Part shown: positions 21,881 through 29,608 of the stretch, in pieces
Layout of the letters: each line of letters begins with the position of its first letter
Position numbering within the stretch: position 1 is the first letter of the stretch
Assembly (NCBI GenBank): GCA_041687295.1
Contig: JAWLCG010000016.1
Location: forward strand, 1 to 29,608
Length of the DNA stretch: 29,608 bases
Source of the DNA: JAWLCG01 sp041687295
GTDB lineage: Bacteria > Planctomycetota > Phycisphaerae > SM23-33 > FEN-1343
Direction of reading: 5' to 3'
Translations under genes and position numbers: made by a program
The notes under the pieces: generated by a model
What the model saw: the letters and a program-made list of their open reading frames with translations, nothing else
Database searches by the model: none
What the model was told of the DNA's origin: nothing

Positions 21881-22803
21881 TCGACCCGCCCCGCTGGGAT
21901 GAGGAGCGCCTGGAGCGGGACCGGCTCAGGGCCATTGAGCAGTTCCGGCATGACCGGCTGGATGAGCCGGTGGAATTGTATACCACCACCGTAGATGAGC
22001 AGCAGGGCGTCGTTGAGGAGTTGCTGGAACAGACAGTGGATCTTCAGCAGCTGGACGACGAGGCCCTGCTGAAAATCCTCAGTGACCCGAAGTACCGCGA
22101 CGCGTTCCGCTACTTGGCCGGTCCTCCCATTTCGGACGACGACTGGAAGACGCTGGCTCAAGTCCCAAATTTGACGCGCAAGCAGTTGCGGGATGAGCCA
22201 GACAGTCTCAGGCGTCTGGCCGAGGTTGTGCTCAACACTATAGACCGCAGGCGATTCCCGTGGCTCTCCGAGCGACGCGACCCCAATGAGGCTGAACGCG
22301 ATGCCGCCGTGCTTGCGTCGGCTTGCCTATGGGCCTATCAACAGACGCAGACTGAGCGGCGGTCGATGGGCAAGAGGCGCCTGGAAGGCCTTGTAGAAGA
22401 ATGCTTAGAGGAACAGGGCTTTGTGAAAGAGCCGCGGCGGCCTGTCCAGCTTTTGTCCGAAGCCCCGGGGCGTGGACGATTCTGCCCCGAGTCCTCAGTC
22501 GCAGGCCGAAGGGCCGACGCTGTTGTCGGCCTATGGGATGGCCGACACGCCCTCATCGAGTGCAAGGACTCGAACTCGGCGGTCAATTCGCTGAAGCGCC
22601 TGAACGATACCACGATTGCCAAAGCGAACCGTTGGTACGATAGGTTCGGAAAGCAGCAAGTTGTTTCAGTTGCTGTCATCAGTGGTGTCTTTACACTGCA
22701 GAGCCTCCTGCAGGCCCAGAAGGAGGGCGTAAGCCTATTCTGGGGCCATGACATGGAGCCTTTCTGCACTTGGATTAAAAAGATCAGGAAGCCGGCTGGA
22801 TAA
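21877..22803 (+). CDS. XamI-like type II restriction endonuclease
   Basis: The 308-residue product cuts unmethylated DNA. The pattern RYLAGPPISDDDWKTL at about 78-93, RFPWLSERRDP, and the C-terminal nuclease core match what I recall of the XamI restriction endonuclease family. The PD-(D/E)xK site is Asp214 (GRRADAVV) and Glu228-Cys-Lys230 (HALIECKDSNSAVNS), followed by VISGVF and LFWGHD. XamI itself recognises GTCGAC; the specificity of this enzyme is not shown by the sequence. It is translated by overlap with the methyltransferase, so protection is made first. Length is normal and the catalytic residues are intact. Confidence 0.8.
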   Translation: MIDPPRWDEERLERDRLRAIEQFRHDRLDEPVELYTTTVDEQQGVVEELLEQTVDLQQLDDEALLKILSDPKYRDAFRYLAGPPISDDDWKTLAQVPNLTRKQLRDEPDSLRRLAEVVLNTIDRRRFPWLSERRDPNEAERDAAVLASACLWAYQQTQTERRSMGKRRLEGLVEECLEEQGFVKEPRRPVQLLSEAPGRGRFCPESSVAGRRADAVVGLWDGRHALIECKDSNSAVNSLKRLNDTTIAKANRWYDRFGKQQVVSVAVISGVFTLQSLLQAQKEGVSLFWGHDMEPFCTWIKKIRKPAG

Positions 22804-22854
22804 CCCTTAACACGTTCCCTGTGCCTGCCCGCTTGGCCGCAAGATGCTGCACAC

Positions 22855-25080
22855 ATGATCTTCCTCTCTCCTCATCTCCTGTCCGCCTTGGCCTTGATCG
22901 CGGTGCCCATCGTCATTCACCTGTGGCAGCGGCGGCGGGCGGAGGTGGTGGCGTGGGGGGCGATGCGGTTTCTGCTGGCGGGGCAGGCGTGGCGGCGTCG
23001 GCGGACGCGGCTGGAGGAGTGGCTGCTGCTGGCGGCGAGGTGCGGGCTGGTGGGGCTGCTGGCCCTGGCGGCGGCGAGGCCCTTTCTGCCCGGCCGGCGG
23101 CTGCTGGGCCGGGCGGATGGGGCCCAGGACGTGGCCATCGTCATCGACGGCTCGCTGAGCATGACGCTCGACGGCGAGGGCCCCAGCCCCTTCGAGCGGG
23201 CCGTGGACGAGGCCCGGGCGGTGCTGGCCGAGCTGGCCCCAGCCGACGCGTCGGCCCTGCTGCTGGCCGGGCCGACGGTTCAGCCCGTGGTGGCCGACCC
23301 CTCGACCGACCGGCAGGCCGTGGCGACGGCTTTGGGGCGCCTCGAGCCGGTGGGCGGATCGCTTCGGCCCGTCGAGGCGCTGGCGGCGGCCGGCGAGGCC
23401 CTGGCTCGCGGGCAGAACCCCGCCAGGCGGATCGTGCTGATTACCGACGGCCAGGCCGTCGGATGGCCCGTCGACCAGCCGAGACGCTGGGCCTTCCTGG
23501 CCGAGGACCTCGCCCGCCTGCCCGCCCCGCCCGCGGTGCTGGTGCGGACACTGGAACGGCCCGCCAGCGTTCGCAACCTGGCCGTGGGCCCGCTGCGCAC
23601 AGGCCGATCTGTCATCGGCCCCGACCGCCCGGTTCGTCTGGCCGTGGAGGTCCGCAACACCGGCACGGAGCCCCTGTCGGCCGGCGGGGCCTGGCTGAGC
23701 GTCGACGGTCGGCGGGTGGGCCTGGCCGAGTTGCCCGGGCCGTTGGAGCCGGGGCAGGCGGCGGTGCTGGAGTGGTCGCACACCTTCACGCGTTCGGGCC
23801 GGACCGTCCTGTCGGCCCGGCTGACCGGCGGGGGCGACGCCTTGGTCGGCGACGACGAGGCCCTGGCCGTGATCGACGTTCGGCCCACGCTGGGCGTGCT
23901 CGTGCTCGACGGCCGACCGTCGAGCCGGCCCCTGGCGGCGGGCAGCGCGTTTCTGGAGATCGCCCTGACCCGCGCCGAGCGGCCGGGGCAGGCCCTGCTT
24001 CGGCCCACGGTGGTGGCGGCGGCGGAGTCGGGCTCCATCACCGACCTGTCGCCCTACGCCCTGGTGGTGCTGGCCGACGTGCCCCGCCTGCCGCGGGCGT
24101 TCGCCGAGCGCCTGGCCGAGGCCGTGGCGGCCGGCACGGGGCTGCTGATCGCCCCGGGCGAGCGGGCCGAGGCGGAGTTCTATGACGCCTGGCGGACGCC
24201 CGCCGGTCAGCGGGTCATGCCGGCCGAGCTGGCGGAGAGGGTGTCGGCCGAGGCGGACGCCCCCGCCGCCCGGCTGTTGCCGGCGAGCCTGGCCGGCGGC
24301 CCGCTGGCCTCGCTGACATCGGGCTACGACCTGGACCGCCTGAGGATCCGGCGGCACTGGCGGGTGGCGCTTCCGCAGGACGGCCCGTCGCAGCCGGCCG
24401 CCCTGCTGGGCACGGGCGAGGCGTGGCTGGTCCTGGGCGAGGCGGGGCGGGGGCGGACGGCCCTGCTGGCCGGCCCGTTGGACGACGCCTGGCACAACGC
24501 CCCGGCCCTGTCGCTGTACACGCCGCTGGCCCATGAGCTGGCGGCGCACCTGGCCGGCGGGGCCGGTGGGGCCCGCACACTTCGGCCCGGCGAGCCGATC
24601 GTCCACGAGCTGCCCGATGGGGCCGCCGACGGGCCTGTTCGCGTCCTCACGCCCGATGGCCGGGACCTGCCGGCCGTCGTGCGGCACGGCTCGCCGGCGC
24701 GGGCGCTCTTCGACGCCACGCATGCCCCGGGGCTCTATCGGCTGGTGGCGCACGCGGGCGAGGCGGGCGTGCCCTTCGTCGTCCAGGCCGACGAGGCCGA
24801 GAGCGACCTGACGGCCCTGACTGACGAGGCCCTGGCCGACCTGAATGGGTCCATTTCACTGCAGCGGGCCCCGTCGCGGGCGGCGCTGCTGGCGGCCCTG
24901 CATGGCGAGGCGCCGGGGGCGCAGCTGTGGCCCTGGCTGGTGGCGGCGGCCTTGGCGCTGGCGGTGGTCGAGGTCGCCCTGGGCCGATGGGTGACGGCCC
25001 GGCGGCGGATGGACCGTGTCGAGGGCGTGGCCTTCGGCCCGGCCCACGCCCAGGCCGAGCCGGCCGGGGAGGACCGATGA
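22855..25080 (+). CDS. BatA-like membrane protein with VWA domain
   Basis: The 741-residue product starts with the BatA N-terminal domain (MIFLSPHLLSALALIAVPIV, a membrane helix, then HLWQRRRAEVVAWGAMRFL). A second helix is at about 56-77. A VWA domain with metal site DGSLS (Asp98, Ser100, Ser102) follows, then a long periplasmic part and a last helix near 691-713 (LWPWLVAAALALAVVEVAL). This type of protein is usually encoded right after DUF58. Here the RM cassette separates them, and no Shine-Dalgarno precedes the ATG. Its stop overlaps the next start (ATGA). The role in envelope or stress functions is known only loosely for the family. Confidence 0.82.
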   Translation: MIFLSPHLLSALALIAVPIVIHLWQRRRAEVVAWGAMRFLLAGQAWRRRRTRLEEWLLLAARCGLVGLLALAAARPFLPGRRLLGRADGAQDVAIVIDGSLSMTLDGEGPSPFERAVDEARAVLAELAPADASALLLAGPTVQPVVADPSTDRQAVATALGRLEPVGGSLRPVEALAAAGEALARGQNPARRIVLITDGQAVGWPVDQPRRWAFLAEDLARLPAPPAVLVRTLERPASVRNLAVGPLRTGRSVIGPDRPVRLAVEVRNTGTEPLSAGGAWLSVDGRRVGLAELPGPLEPGQAAVLEWSHTFTRSGRTVLSARLTGGGDALVGDDEALAVIDVRPTLGVLVLDGRPSSRPLAAGSAFLEIALTRAERPGQALLRPTVVAAAESGSITDLSPYALVVLADVPRLPRAFAERLAEAVAAGTGLLIAPGERAEAEFYDAWRTPAGQRVMPAELAERVSAEADAPAARLLPASLAGGPLASLTSGYDLDRLRIRRHWRVALPQDGPSQPAALLGTGEAWLVLGEAGRGRTALLAGPLDDAWHNAPALSLYTPLAHELAAHLAGGAGGARTLRPGEPIVHELPDGAADGPVRVLTPDGRDLPAVVRHGSPARALFDATHAPGLYRLVAHAGEAGVPFVVQADEAESDLTALTDEALADLNGSISLQRAPSRAALLAALHGEAPGAQLWPWLVAAALALAVVEVALGRWVTARRRMDRVEGVAFGPAHAQAEPAGEDR

Positions 25081-27560
25081 TGGAGACGACCGGTCGCGAG
25101 CTGCTTTGGTCGCCGCTGGCATCGCCGGCGGTGCTGGTGGGCCTGGCCCTGCTGGCTGGGGCGGCGGTGGTGGTGCTGTACGCCCGCCAGCGCCGGGCCG
25201 TGAGGCGCCGCGCCGGGTGGTGGCTGGTGGGCTTGCGCCTGGCGGTGGTGGGGCTGATCGTGATCCTGCTGGGTCGGCCCCTGCTGCGGTGGGTGCGGGT
25301 GGAGCAGCATCGGCCGATTGTGGCGGTGCTGGTGGACGAGTCGGCCTCGATGGCCCTGGCCGACCCCCAGGCCAGCCCCGCCGAGCGGATGCGATGGGCC
25401 GCCCTGCTGGGCGTGCCCGGCCTGCCCGCCCCGGCCGATCTGCCCGAAAGCGACCAGGCCCTGGCCGAGGCCTACGCCGCGTTGGCCCCCGCGGACCGCT
25501 CAGCGGTCGACGCCGCCCTGGAGCCCACGCGCCTGGAGATCGCCCACGCTGCCCTGACGCGCCCCGGGCCCGACGGGGCCGGCGTGCTGGAGAGGCTGGG
25601 CCGTTCGGCGGACGTCCGGCTGTACCGCTTCGCCGAGCAGGCCACACTGGCGGAGCCGGCCTCGCTGGCTGGCCCCACGCTGGCCCCGGCCGCGAGGCCC
25701 ATGCGGACCGACCTGGCCGAGGCCCTGCAGACCGTCCTGGCCGACGCCGGTTCCGAGCCGCTGGCCGGCGTGCTCGTGCTGACCGACGGGCGGCACAACG
25801 CCAACGCCTCGCCGCTGGAGCCCGCCCGCCGGCTCGCGCGGCAGGACGCGCCGGTGCTGGCCCTGCTCGTCGGCAGCCGGCGCCCGCCGACCGACGCAGC
25901 CGTCACGGCCGTCGAGGCGCCCGAGTCGGTCTTCGTCGACGATCGCCTGGAGGTGCGGGCGGCGGTGAAGCTCGACGGCCTGGCGGGCCGAACGGTCCGC
26001 GTGCGGCTGATGGACGGCGAGCGGGAGGTCGATGGCGTGGACCTCACGCCCGCCGAGGACGCCTTCCGCACCGAGGTCCGCCTGCACGACACGCCCGAGG
26101 CCGCCGGCCTGCACGCCTACCGCGTGGCCATCGAGCCCATCGAAGGTGAGGCGTTGGCGGGCAACAACGCCCACCCGCTCCGCCTGGCCGTGACGGACGA
26201 GCGGACCCACGTGCTGCTGATCGACAGTCGGCCGCGGTGGGAGTTCCGCTACCTCAAGAACCTGCTGGCCACGCGGGACACGACGGTTCGGCTGCAGCAT
26301 GTTCTGCTCGAGCCGATCGGCGTGAAGGACCGGCCCGGGGCCGCGGTGGTGCCGGCCTCGGCCACTCGCGACGATCCGGAGGCGACGGCCCTGCCGGTCA
26401 GCGAGGCCGAGTGGATGAAGTTCGACGTCGTCCTGCTGGGCGACGTGGGGCCCGGGCAGCTCGGGGCCGATCAAATGGAGCGGCTGGAGCGGTTCGTGGG
26501 CGATCGCGGCGGCACGCTGGTGGTGCTGGCGGGCCCGGCCGCGATGCCGTCGGCCTGGGCGGGCACGGCCCTGGTGGACCTGCTGCCGGTGAGTTTCTCC
26601 GCCGCCGGCAGTCGCGAGGGCGCCTTCCGCCTGGCCCTGACGGACGAGGGCCGATCGGCCGACCCGATGCGCCTGACCGACGCCACCGACGCCTCAGCCG
26701 GATGGGCCGAGCTTCCGGAGCTCTACTGGCGGGCGGCGGTGCTGCAGGCCAAGCCCACCGCCAGCGTCTGGGCCTGGGCGGCTGAGGGGGCCACGACCGC
26801 CCCGGCGACGGTCGATCGCGCCACAGCCGCCCGCCACGCCCTGATCGCCGCGGGCGACTACGGCCTGGGCAAGGTGTTGTGGGTGGGCTTCGACGCGACC
26901 TGGCGGCTGCGCTACCGCGTGGGCGACGCGCTGCACCATCGGTTCTGGGGTCAGCTGCTGCGGTGGGCGACCGCCGCCCGACTGCCGGCCGGCACGCCGC
27001 TGGTCAAGCTGGGCCTCGACCGCGCCCACTACGGGCCGACCGATCGGCCCACGGTCCGCGCCAGGCTGCTCGACGCGGCCCTGACGCCGGTCCGCAGCGA
27101 CCAGGTGGCCGTCGAGGTCTTCCGCCAGGGCCGGCTCGTCCTCCGCCAGCCCTTGCGTTACCTCGAGCACTCCCCGGGCCTCTACGAGGGCCAACTGCCC
27201 CCGCTGCCCGGCGGCGAGTACACGCTGGTCCTGGACGCCCCAGCCGCCGAGGCCCTGCTGGCCGGTGACGGGCCCGGGCGGGTGCAGACGGCCTTCACCG
27301 TCGACCCCGCCAGCCCGGCCGAGCAGGTCGACCTGGCCGCCGACGACGCCCTGCTGGGGCCCCTGGCCGCCATGCACCCGCGCGGGCAAGTCGCCGACGT
27401 GTCGGCCATCCACAGCCTCGCCGACCAGTTGGCCGCCCGCCCCTACGCCACCCGCACCGCCGTCGAGGAGCCGCTCTACAACCACCCGGCCCTGCTGGCG
27501 CTGCTGGTGGGGCTGGCCTCGGCCGAGTGGATCGGCCGAAAGCGCCTCGGCCTGCCATAG
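25077..27560 (+). CDS. Large membrane VWA / glutamine-amidotransferase-like protein
   Basis: The 827-residue product starts with two membrane helices (about 16-36 and 48-69). A VWA domain with metal site DESAS at residues 87-91 (VAVLVDESASM) follows, with LVLTDGRHN later. Around 377-490 is a class I glutamine-amidotransferase-like fold (HVLLIDSRPRWEFRYLKNLL, then DVVLLGDVGPGQL). A C-terminal helix (ALLALLVGLASAEWIG) ends the protein. The ATG at 25077 overlaps the upstream stop and has GGGGAGGA before it; the next codon is also ATG. It acts with the BatA-like and DUF58 proteins by context. No enzyme activity is evident. Confidence 0.8.
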   Translation: MMETTGRELLWSPLASPAVLVGLALLAGAAVVVLYARQRRAVRRRAGWWLVGLRLAVVGLIVILLGRPLLRWVRVEQHRPIVAVLVDESASMALADPQASPAERMRWAALLGVPGLPAPADLPESDQALAEAYAALAPADRSAVDAALEPTRLEIAHAALTRPGPDGAGVLERLGRSADVRLYRFAEQATLAEPASLAGPTLAPAARPMRTDLAEALQTVLADAGSEPLAGVLVLTDGRHNANASPLEPARRLARQDAPVLALLVGSRRPPTDAAVTAVEAPESVFVDDRLEVRAAVKLDGLAGRTVRVRLMDGEREVDGVDLTPAEDAFRTEVRLHDTPEAAGLHAYRVAIEPIEGEALAGNNAHPLRLAVTDERTHVLLIDSRPRWEFRYLKNLLATRDTTVRLQHVLLEPIGVKDRPGAAVVPASATRDDPEATALPVSEAEWMKFDVVLLGDVGPGQLGADQMERLERFVGDRGGTLVVLAGPAAMPSAWAGTALVDLLPVSFSAAGSREGAFRLALTDEGRSADPMRLTDATDASAGWAELPELYWRAAVLQAKPTASVWAWAAEGATTAPATVDRATAARHALIAAGDYGLGKVLWVGFDATWRLRYRVGDALHHRFWGQLLRWATAARLPAGTPLVKLGLDRAHYGPTDRPTVRARLLDAALTPVRSDQVAVEVFRQGRLVLRQPLRYLEHSPGLYEGQLPPLPGGEYTLVLDAPAAEALLAGDGPGRVQTAFTVDPASPAEQVDLAADDALLGPLAAMHPRGQVADVSAIHSLADQLAARPYATRTAVEEPLYNHPALLALLVGLASAEWIGRKRLGLP

Positions 27561-27585
27561 GATGACGGCGCCCCGCGCCGCCGAG

Positions 27586-27622
27586 CAGTATGGAGTGCGG
27601 CGAAGAATTCGCCGCTTTGGCT
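27586..27622. repeat. CAGTATGGAGTGCGGCG hairpin repeat, copy B
   Basis: Same ends as the copy at 12691-12727. Here the stem GCGGCGAA/TTCGCCGC is longer, with a GAA loop. It lies 26 bp after the stop of the VWA gene and may serve as its 3' stem. Confidence 0.65.
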
Positions 27623-27730
27623 GGTCCGGACGCCATGGGCCCCAGTCGACGCTGTCGCCTCGCCCCGCAAAGGGCCCCTGGCAAGGCCGGAGCCACATGC
27701 ACAGACCCCTGGGGCCCTGCAACGGGTTGA

Positions 27731-29608
27731 ATGGTGAAGATGGACGGCCCCTGGGACAACTCGGCGGCGGGCAGGGCGATCGAGCGGTTGCTGCGCCGGC
27801 TGGTGTGGCGGGCGCGAGCGGTGGCGGCCCTGCGGGGGCTGCTGGCGACGCTGGCGGTTGCCGCGGCGGCCCTGCTGGCGGCGATGGCGGTCGATGGGCT
27901 CTGGCCGAGCCTGTCGGCCTGGCCGCGGTGGCTGATCAGCGGCTCGGCCCTGGCCGTGACGCTGGCGGCGGCCTGGCGGCTGGGCGCCCGGCCCCTGCGG
28001 GCCGTGCCGGACCGCATGGCCATGGCCCGCCGCCTCGAGCGGCGCCACCCCGAGTTGGAGGAGCGGCTCAGCTCCGCCCGCGCCCTGCTGGGCCGCGGCG
28101 ACCACCACGGCTCGCCCGCCCTGATCGCCGCCCTGGCCGCGCAGGCCCGCCAGGCGGCCGACGGCCTGGACGCGGGGCGCGAGGTCTCCTGGCGGCCGGT
28201 GGCGCGGGCGGCCGGGGCGGCCTTTGTGCTGGTGGGCCTGCTGGGCGGCCTGCTGGCAGCCTGGCCGGACTCGACGGGCCGACGGATCGCCCGCGTGCTG
28301 GCCCCCCACCGCAACCTGGGCAACGCGGCCTCGCTGCACCTGGCCGTCGAGCCCGGCGATGTGGTCGTGCTTCGCGGCGAGCCGCTGGAGATCACCGCCA
28401 CCGCCGCCGCCGGCCGGGCCGTGCTGCACCTGGACGCACCCGCCGGCCGACACGAGGCGCTGCCCATGGAGCCGCTGGGCCAGGGGCGGTTCCGCCTCCG
28501 CCTCGACGAGGTCGCCACCGACCTGAGCTACCGCGTGCAGGCCGACGCCGCCGTCAGCCGACGCTACGCCGTCACCGCCGTCGCCCGGCCCCGCCGCGAG
28601 GGGCTCGCCGTCACCTATCGCCCGCCGGCCTACAGCGGCCTGAGCGAGCGGACCGACCCCGACGCCCCGGGCCCCCTGCGGGCCCTGCTGCACAGCGAGG
28701 CCGAGGTCGCCGTCCGCCTGAACAAGCCCATGGCCCGCGTGGAGGTGGCCGTCAACGGCCAGCCCGTGGCGCTGGAGCGGCCCGACGAGCGAACGGTCCG
28801 CTTCCGCACCCGCCTGGACGGGCCTGGCCAATGGTCGCTGGCGATGGCCGACGCGCACGGCTTCGAGGCCGAGATGGAGAGCTTCGCCATCGAGCCGATG
28901 GCCGACGAGCGGCCCTCGGCCCGGATCGTCTCGCCGGATCGGCCGATGCGGCTTCGGCCCGACGAGAGCCTGCCGCTGCAGTGGGCACTGTACGACGACC
29001 TGGGCGTCTCGGAGGCGGCCCTGCTGATCGAGGCGGACGGAGCCCCGCTGGCCGAGCTGCCGCTAGAGACGGCCCCAGCCGGCGGGCGGATGGTGGACCT
29101 GGCGCAGCTACCGCTGGGGACCGCCCGGCAGCTGGGGTACCGCGTGCGGGTCCGCGACACTCGGCCGGACCAGTTCGGCGGGGCCCAGGAGGGCTTCAGT
29201 GGCCGGGGCGTCATCGAGCTCGACCGCCAGGCCGATCCCCTGGCCCAGCAGGCCCGCCAGGCCGCCGAGGCCCACGCCCGCCAGGCCCTGCAGGCCGTCA
29301 CGGACGAGTTGGCCGCCGCCCGGGCCGCCACCGAGCCGCTGGCCGAGGAGATGCCCGGCCTGCACACGCTGGACGCCCCGGCCCGCCAACGCATGAGCGA
29401 CGCGCGGGGGCACCTGGCCTCGGCCGAGGCGAAGGCGGCCCAGTTGGCCGAGGATCTGGAGCACTCGCCCCTGGCCCAGTTGACCGAGCCCTTGCGGCAG
29501 TTGGCCCGGGGCGAGGTGGCCGACGCCGCCGACCGGCTCGGCCAGGCCGCCCGCGCCCGCGACCAGGCCGGCCGGGCCGAGCGGGCCCGTCAGGCCGACG
29601 CCGACACC
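27731..29608 (+). CDS. Large membrane protein, 3' end cut by window edge (DUF4175-like?)
   Basis: The frame is open from ATG 27731 to the window end, 626 codons. A second in-frame ATG is at 27740. Three membrane helices are seen (about 32-58, 66-85 and 159-180). Ig-like beta domains follow (LHLAVEPGDVVVLRGEPLEITA, LAVTYRPPAYSGL, PSARIVSPDRPMRLRPDESL). From about residue 500 the chain becomes a charged Ala/Gln/Glu coiled coil (RQADPLAQQARQAAEAHARQ). The order of helices, Ig-like region and coiled coil resembles DUF4175-type proteins next to VWA membrane genes in planctomycetes. That match is from memory and moderate. A 170-bp gap with a repeat separates it from the gene before. Confidence 0.65.
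   Translation, partial: MVKMDGPWDNSAAGRAIERLLRRLVWRARAVAALRGLLATLAVAAAALLAAMAVDGLWPSLSAWPRWLISGSALAVTLAAAWRLGARPLRAVPDRMAMARRLERRHPELEERLSSARALLGRGDHHGSPALIAALAAQARQAADGLDAGREVSWRPVARAAGAAFVLVGLLGGLLAAWPDSTGRRIARVLAPHRNLGNAASLHLAVEPGDVVVLRGEPLEITATAAAGRAVLHLDAPAGRHEALPMEPLGQGRFRLRLDEVATDLSYRVQADAAVSRRYAVTAVARPRREGLAVTYRPPAYSGLSERTDPDAPGPLRALLHSEAEVAVRLNKPMARVEVAVNGQPVALERPDERTVRFRTRLDGPGQWSLAMADAHGFEAEMESFAIEPMADERPSARIVSPDRPMRLRPDESLPLQWALYDDLGVSEAALLIEADGAPLAELPLETAPAGGRMVDLAQLPLGTARQLGYRVRVRDTRPDQFGGAQEGFSGRGVIELDRQADPLAQQARQAAEAHARQALQAVTDELAAARAATEPLAEEMPGLHTLDAPARQRMSDARGHLASAEAKAAQLAEDLEHSPLAQLTEPLRQLARGEVADAADRLGQAARARDQAGRAERARQADADT

Larger units (their letters stand above)
20206..22854 (+). 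mobile_element. Inserted restriction-modification cassette
   Basis: CATGAT occurs at 20201-20206 and 22854-22859. Between them are only an adenine methyltransferase and a restriction endonuclease. A hand count of 22201-22260 gives 36 of 60 G+C against 49 of 60 at 23041-23100, so the cassette is lower in GC than the flanking genes. There is no integrase or transposase. Edges are inferred. Confidence 0.6.

Noticed and set aside
1..29608. CRISPR arrays, tRNA or rRNA genes, phage integrase or att sites
   Set aside because: No regularly spaced direct repeats with unique spacers, no cloverleaf with a TTCRA arm, and no integrase were found by eye. A tRNAscan or Infernal run could still show something I missed.

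Overview
The window is very GC-rich chromosomal DNA with strongly biased codon use. It most resembles a planctomycete, probably of the Phycisphaerae type. The best clue is the protein at 8771-11494, which carries a signal peptide, QTGG-type beta repeats, a dockerin-like Ca-binding pair and a VPEP C-terminal sorting tail. The run of DUF58 and BatA-like membrane VWA proteins at the right end and the many small hairpin repeats between genes also fit. The lineage is an inference from gene content; there is no rRNA gene to confirm it.

Layout, left to right: a C-terminal scrap of an unknown protein (2-82); a WYL regulator (243-1274); an unrecognised 77-residue ORF (1360-1593); an intergenic stretch with hairpins and an 8-bp tandem array; the sbcD-sbcC operon (1921-6143), whose genes overlap by 4 bp; a 0.6 kb non-coding stretch with a 19-bp perfect inverted repeat and a good sigma70-like promoter; a complete group II intron on the minus strand (6809-8757) encoding a reverse transcriptase/maturase; the PEP-CTERM/dockerin protein; truA and asd (both minus); an SDR oxidoreductase and cardiolipin synthase pair; a YqjD/YqjE-like pair of small membrane proteins; a DUF456 protein (minus); dodecin; a TIM-barrel sugar isomerase-like enzyme; and an operon of DUF58 and membrane VWA proteins running off the right end.

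Two insertions stand out, and both hit translation-initiation regions. First, the group II intron sits antisense, exactly against the AAGGAG ribosome-binding site of the PEP-CTERM gene, so it separates that gene from the most likely promoter. The EBS1 I assign to the intron is itself a Shine-Dalgarno sequence, complementary to the 3' tail of 16S rRNA. Second, a two-gene restriction-modification cassette (adenine methyltransferase plus XamI-like endonuclease, lower in GC than its neighbours) lies between the DUF58 gene and the BatA-like gene. It appears to have split an ATGA overlap: CATGAT is present at both edges, a Shine-Dalgarno and orphan start codon remain at the left edge, and the BatA-like gene at the right edge has no Shine-Dalgarno.

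Intergenic regions carry several repeat families: three copies of a 24-nt hairpin with an invariant GGCA loop and covarying stem, two copies of a CAGTATGGAGTGCGGCG hairpin, and two inverted-repeat elements sharing a CCCCGGGC/GCCCGGGG core. No tRNA, rRNA or CRISPR array was seen.
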